From: CAZADS01 sp964483985
GTDB taxonomy: Bacteria; Pseudomonadota; Alphaproteobacteria; Thalassobaculales; Thalassobaculaceae
Reading direction: 5' to 3'
Assembly: GCA_964483985.1 (NCBI GenBank)
Contig: CAZADS010000009.1
Location: 1-64,000 of the forward strand
DNA length: 64,000 nucleotides
Shown: positions 61,343-64,000 of the stretch, piece by piece
Layout: each line of letters opens with the position of its first letter
How positions within the stretch are numbered: the first letter of the stretch is position 1
Translations under genes and position numbers: made by a program
Notes under the pieces: model-generated
The model's input: only the letters and a program-made list of their open reading frames with translations
Told to the model about the DNA's origin: nothing
Databases searched by the model: none

Positions 61343-62506
61343 TTATACAACAATGGTGGATTTTGATCCGATTGTCTCAGCCACTGTGGATTCGAAAAAC
61401 TGTAGAGCTAGTTCATTTCTTCCATAAACAATATTTTTTTGACCACCCGATAATAATCCAGATTGAATACTTTCGCCCGCTGGAAAGTCCTCTAATTCTA
61501 CCGTTCGTAAAGTTAGCTCTAAGTTTTTACGCCAATGCTCATTTGCCTGTATAGTTTCTGCTGGTTTAGGTATATAAAATTCCAAATATATTATGGACTC
61601 GTCCACTCGCTTATCTGCGGGGTAAATTCTCCAAATTTCATAATGGTCGATTTGGACAACAATAACAACGTTAGGGAAAATTACGTAAATTATAGCGGAA
61701 TGTTCAATAAGATTCCAATAGTGCTCTGGCTGATTTCGCATGGCAATAATGCCACGCCTTGGCAAAACTTCTCTTAAGTTACGTCCGAACGTATCTACAA
61801 CACAAAGGTTGGGAAAAAAAATAGGGCCTACGGTATCTTTGTGCAAGGCTGGAAAGTGATACGGTTCTAAAAAGGTGTCCACGGCAATTTTCCAGTTTAG
61901 CTTCCAACGGAAACTATGGGTTTTATAATGGTGGTAGTTTGCAAAATTATAACTAGCTAGCTCTTCATTAAGTCCCCCAAAAATAGACTCTAAGTCAATG
62001 GATCCATCTTGGTCGGGCAAGACAAAAATCATACCGTATTTTTCTGCTAAGGGTAGTTCCATTAAGCCGTATTGATCTTTTTCTATTCCTGGAAAGGATT
62101 TAGCGTCTGGGATAGCTATTAGCTGACCAGCGATGTCGTAGCGCCAAGCGTGATAAGGACACGAGAAGCCTTGGCGGGAATTTCCAAATCCGTTGGTTAA
62201 TCGTGCCCCTCGGTGACGGCACACGTTCAAAAATGCTCTAGCTCGTCCTGTCTGGTCGCGGGTAATGAGTAGTGGTTTATTTAGGTCATTATTAGTTAAA
62301 TAATCGCCAGAGTTGGGAATTTGGTTCGATAGGCCAAGATATTGAGGATAATTGGCAAAAAGTTGGTTCCATTCTTTTTCCAGTCGATAAGGGCAAGTGA
62401 AAGCTGTAACATCGTTAAACATGATCGAGTTTGAAAGATCGGTAGTTTTGGCTTCCAGATGTGCTAAAATTCTTCTGGAGAGTTGAATTTGAGTTTGTTG
62501 TTTCAT
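61343..62506 (-). CDS. Rieske non-heme iron oxygenase, large subunit
   Basis: The 387-residue protein has the Rieske 2Fe-2S ligands C96/H98 in NVCRHRGARL and C116/H119 in FSCPYHAWRYD. The mononuclear iron histidines H217 and H222 are in AVDTFLEPYHFPALHKDTV, and there is a C-terminal acidic DFPAGESIQSGLLSGGQ segment. It belongs to the ring-hydroxylating or demethylating family. No beta subunit, ferredoxin or reductase gene is adjacent, so electrons must come from elsewhere. The nearby SDR and CoA transferases suggest catabolism of an aromatic or quaternary-ammonium-type compound. Confidence 0.9.
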   Translation of the reverse strand: MKQQTQIQLSRRILAHLEAKTTDLSNSIMFNDVTAFTCPYRLEKEWNQLFANYPQYLGLSNQIPNSGDYLTNNDLNKPLLITRDQTGRARAFLNVCRHRGARLTNGFGNSRQGFSCPYHAWRYDIAGQLIAIPDAKSFPGIEKDQYGLMELPLAEKYGMIFVLPDQDGSIDLESIFGGLNEELASYNFANYHHYKTHSFRWKLNWKIAVDTFLEPYHFPALHKDTVGPIFFPNLCVVDTFGRNLREVLPRRGIIAMRNQPEHYWNLIEHSAIIYVIFPNVVIVVQIDHYEIWRIYPADKRVDESIIYLEFYIPKPAETIQANEHWRKNLELTLRTVELEDFPAGESIQSGLLSGGQKNIVYGRNELALQFFESTVAETIGSKSTIVV

Positions 62507-62543
62507 AACTTACTTTCAAAATCGGATGTTACTTAATATAGAA

Positions 62544-62640
62544 TTACAAAAAATACTCTGCCCCGTCGACCACAATTGCCTGACCGGTACGAATTTGGGA
62601 GCGTCGCTAGCATTATACAATATCGTGCAGGTTAGATACT
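62544..62640 (-). pseudogene. Frameshifted C-terminal remnant of a short-chain dehydrogenase
   Basis: On the minus strand, one frame reads ILYNASDAPKFV and, after a frameshift near 62587, the next reads TGQAIVVDGAEYFL and then TAA at 62544. Together they match the SDR ending (LxLASDxAxFVTGQAIVVDGG). No intact reading frame covers the rest, so an SDR gene between the CoA transferase and the Rieske gene seems to have been lost. The 60-plus residue plus-strand frame over this stretch is a shadow. Confidence 0.6.
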
Positions 62641-62715
62641 CAGAAAAGAGATTACGTTTTAGTGATTTCCCTGATACTCTAGGAAAAGTCTCCAATAGTT
62701 ATTTAAAAGACTGCT

Positions 62716-63906
62716 TTAGGCTTTAGGATTCCTCAAAGTTTTAGACTGCCATGCTTTTAGCTCACTAAGTATTTCGACTCTGTTAGCATCAAGTGCTGGT
62801 GGCGCTCGATAGGGGACTTTGTTTATTCCATCGATGTGTATAGGGCTAGCCGAAATAATTGTTTTGCGTCCATCAGCGCCGGAAGCCCAACGTATCATCC
62901 CACGTGCATGCAAATTTTCGTCTGCGATAACCTCACGAAGATTGTTTACGGATCCGCATGGAACGCGCGCTTGATTAAGGGTTTTCATAATCTCGGAACG
63001 GCTTAAATTACAGGACCAATTTGAAATCTCTTCGGTTACAAGGTCTAAGTTTTCTAAGCGAGAAGCCATGGTTTTCAACTTAGGTTCGTTTTTCAAATGC
63101 GATTTTCCCATTGCGTCTAGCAAGCATTCCCAGTGACGATCATTATTACATATGATCGACGTGTATCCATCTTTTGCGGGATAAACTCCATAAGGCGCAA
63201 TGGATAAACCGCCATGCAGGTTCCCTACACGGTCCGGTGTTTCCTCCAAGTCATTATCGAACAAGAGACCGAGATTGGAGGCAAATGATGGAAAGACTGA
63301 CTCTTGCATTGAGACGTCTACGAATGACCCTTTTCCTGTACGCTCTCGTTTAACGAGAGCTGTAACTACTCCGGCGTAAAGGTGAATTCCAGCAAAAAAA
63401 TCACAAAGGGCGACACCCGATTTAACAGGTGGGTTTTCGGCGAAACCTGTAGCGCTCATTATGCCAGCCATTGCTTGAACGGCTATATCCATAGCTTGAT
63501 AATTACGATATGGTCCATCCTGACCGTAACCGCTTCCGGAAGCATAAATTAAATTTGGCTTTATCGCTTTCAAACTTTGGTAACCTACGCCAAGTTTATC
63601 GACAACACCGGGAGAGAAATTTTCTACTACGATATCGGCAGTTTCTACTAGTTCCAGGAATATTGATTTTTCATTTGAATCTTTTAAGTTGAGACAAATA
63701 CTTCGTTTGTTAGGATTAAGCATTTGAAAAGGAAATAAAGCGCCACCTCTTGCATTGCGTTTCCGCAAGTGCTCGCCGCCTGGCGGTTCTATTTTTATTA
63801 CGTCCGCACCGGCCATCCCCATTAGAAAAGTGGCGTAGGGTCCATTATAAATTTGAGTTAGATCAAGGATACGAATATTGTGGAGCGGATACATATTATT
63901 TGACAT
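62716..63906 (-). CDS. CaiB/BaiF family (class III) CoA transferase
   Basis: A 396-residue CoA transferase from ATG 63906. Motifs include IRILDLTQIYNGPYATFLMGMAGADVIKIEPPGGEHLR, NKRSICLNLKD, FSPGVVDKLGVGYQSLKAIKPNLIYASGSGYGQDGPY and the catalytic aspartate in FVDVSMQESVFPSF. The in-frame TTG 63918 adds four residues and is less likely. It is distinct in sequence from the family member at 20.9 kb. Probably part of a degradation pathway with the Rieske and SDR genes downstream on the strand; the acid is unknown. Confidence 0.91.
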   Translation of the reverse strand: MSNNMYPLHNIRILDLTQIYNGPYATFLMGMAGADVIKIEPPGGEHLRKRNARGGALFPFQMLNPNKRSICLNLKDSNEKSIFLELVETADIVVENFSPGVVDKLGVGYQSLKAIKPNLIYASGSGYGQDGPYRNYQAMDIAVQAMAGIMSATGFAENPPVKSGVALCDFFAGIHLYAGVVTALVKRERTGKGSFVDVSMQESVFPSFASNLGLLFDNDLEETPDRVGNLHGGLSIAPYGVYPAKDGYTSIICNNDRHWECLLDAMGKSHLKNEPKLKTMASRLENLDLVTEEISNWSCNLSRSEIMKTLNQARVPCGSVNNLREVIADENLHARGMIRWASGADGRKTIISASPIHIDGINKVPYRAPPALDANRVEILSELKAWQSKTLRNPKA

Positions 63907-64000
63907 AAATAAAACCAATTGTTCGAATAGTTATTTTTATTATTAAGTCAAATTGTTGATTATTCCAAGAATTGTAAAGAACTGAACTCTAACATCAAAT

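Noticed and set aside
62526..62726. 66-residue plus-strand frame between the Rieske and CoA transferase genes
   Set aside because: The same stretch read on the minus strand contains recognisable SDR C-terminal motifs. The plus-strand frame has none.

Overview
The window looks like part of the chromosome of an AT-rich, free-living and probably marine alphaproteobacterium. The evidence is gene content and order: a coxC tail followed by SURF1 and thrC/M16 peptidase/GNAT, the accA-xerD-(unknown)-aroK-aroB-CNNM-bolA-J-protein-cobS-cobT block, an IalB-like gene next to rlmN, MetH split into two chains, and the aerobic cobaltochelatase CobN/CobS/CobT. Genes are tightly packed with many 4-nt overlaps. 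I saw no insertion sequence, prophage, CRISPR array or rRNA. One tRNA gene, Thr(CGU), is present.

Layout. 0-7.8 kb: end of coxC, a probable decayed DUF983 gene, SURF1, an M32 carboxypeptidase, a convergent dehydrogenase, then thrC, an M16 peptidase, a GNAT and a YgjP-type metallopeptidase. 7.9-13.6 kb: a methionine operon made of an ArsR regulator fused to a methyltransferase-like domain, metF and split metH, with a promoter and a perfect palindromic operator in front. 13.6-18.6 kb: an accessory, probably glycan-related patch (asparagine-synthetase-like protein without its glutaminase cysteine, epimerase, cytidylyltransferase, an unknown protein, a methyltransferase). 18.7-24 kb: an NDUFAF5-like methyltransferase, 3-hydroxyisobutyrate dehydrogenase, CoA transferase, GST, glutaredoxin, nitrilase. 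24-36.3 kb: the conserved accA-to-cobT block, with a 45-residue membrane protein that standard ORF cut-offs miss.

36.3-41.8 kb: an iron island on the minus strand (DUF4856-like secreted protein, sterol-desaturase-like membrane oxygenase, Fe(III)-binding protein, two-domain permease) with three Fur-box-like sites and no ATPase. 41.8-46.9 kb: a cobalamin riboswitch in front of cobW-cobN. 47-50.2 kb: IalB-like, rlmN, Bax-inhibitor-1-like and an unknown membrane protein. 50.5-53.3 kb: zur-znuC-znuB behind a perfect palindrome, tRNA-Thr and a second Fur-family regulator. 53.4-58.5 kb: cobB-cobA, then a reduced Pho locus (membrane-free phoR, a PstB-like ATPase with several broken core motifs, phoB) and a pterin dehydratase. 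58.5-64 kb: a minus-strand catabolic patch (amidase, SnoaL-like, SDR, Rieske oxygenase, a frameshifted SDR remnant, CoA transferase).

Two themes connect the regions. Cobalamin is made (cobA, cobB, cobN/S/T, cobW) and used (metH) within this window and is controlled by its own riboswitch. Metal homeostasis appears through Fur-type, Zur-type and B12 control elements. The points most worth a second look are the degenerate PstB between phoR and phoB, the iron-regulated DUF4856/desaturase/FutA/permease operon, the ArsR-methyltransferase operator, the Cys-less asparagine synthetase in its glycan patch, and two gene remnants (DUF983 and SDR).
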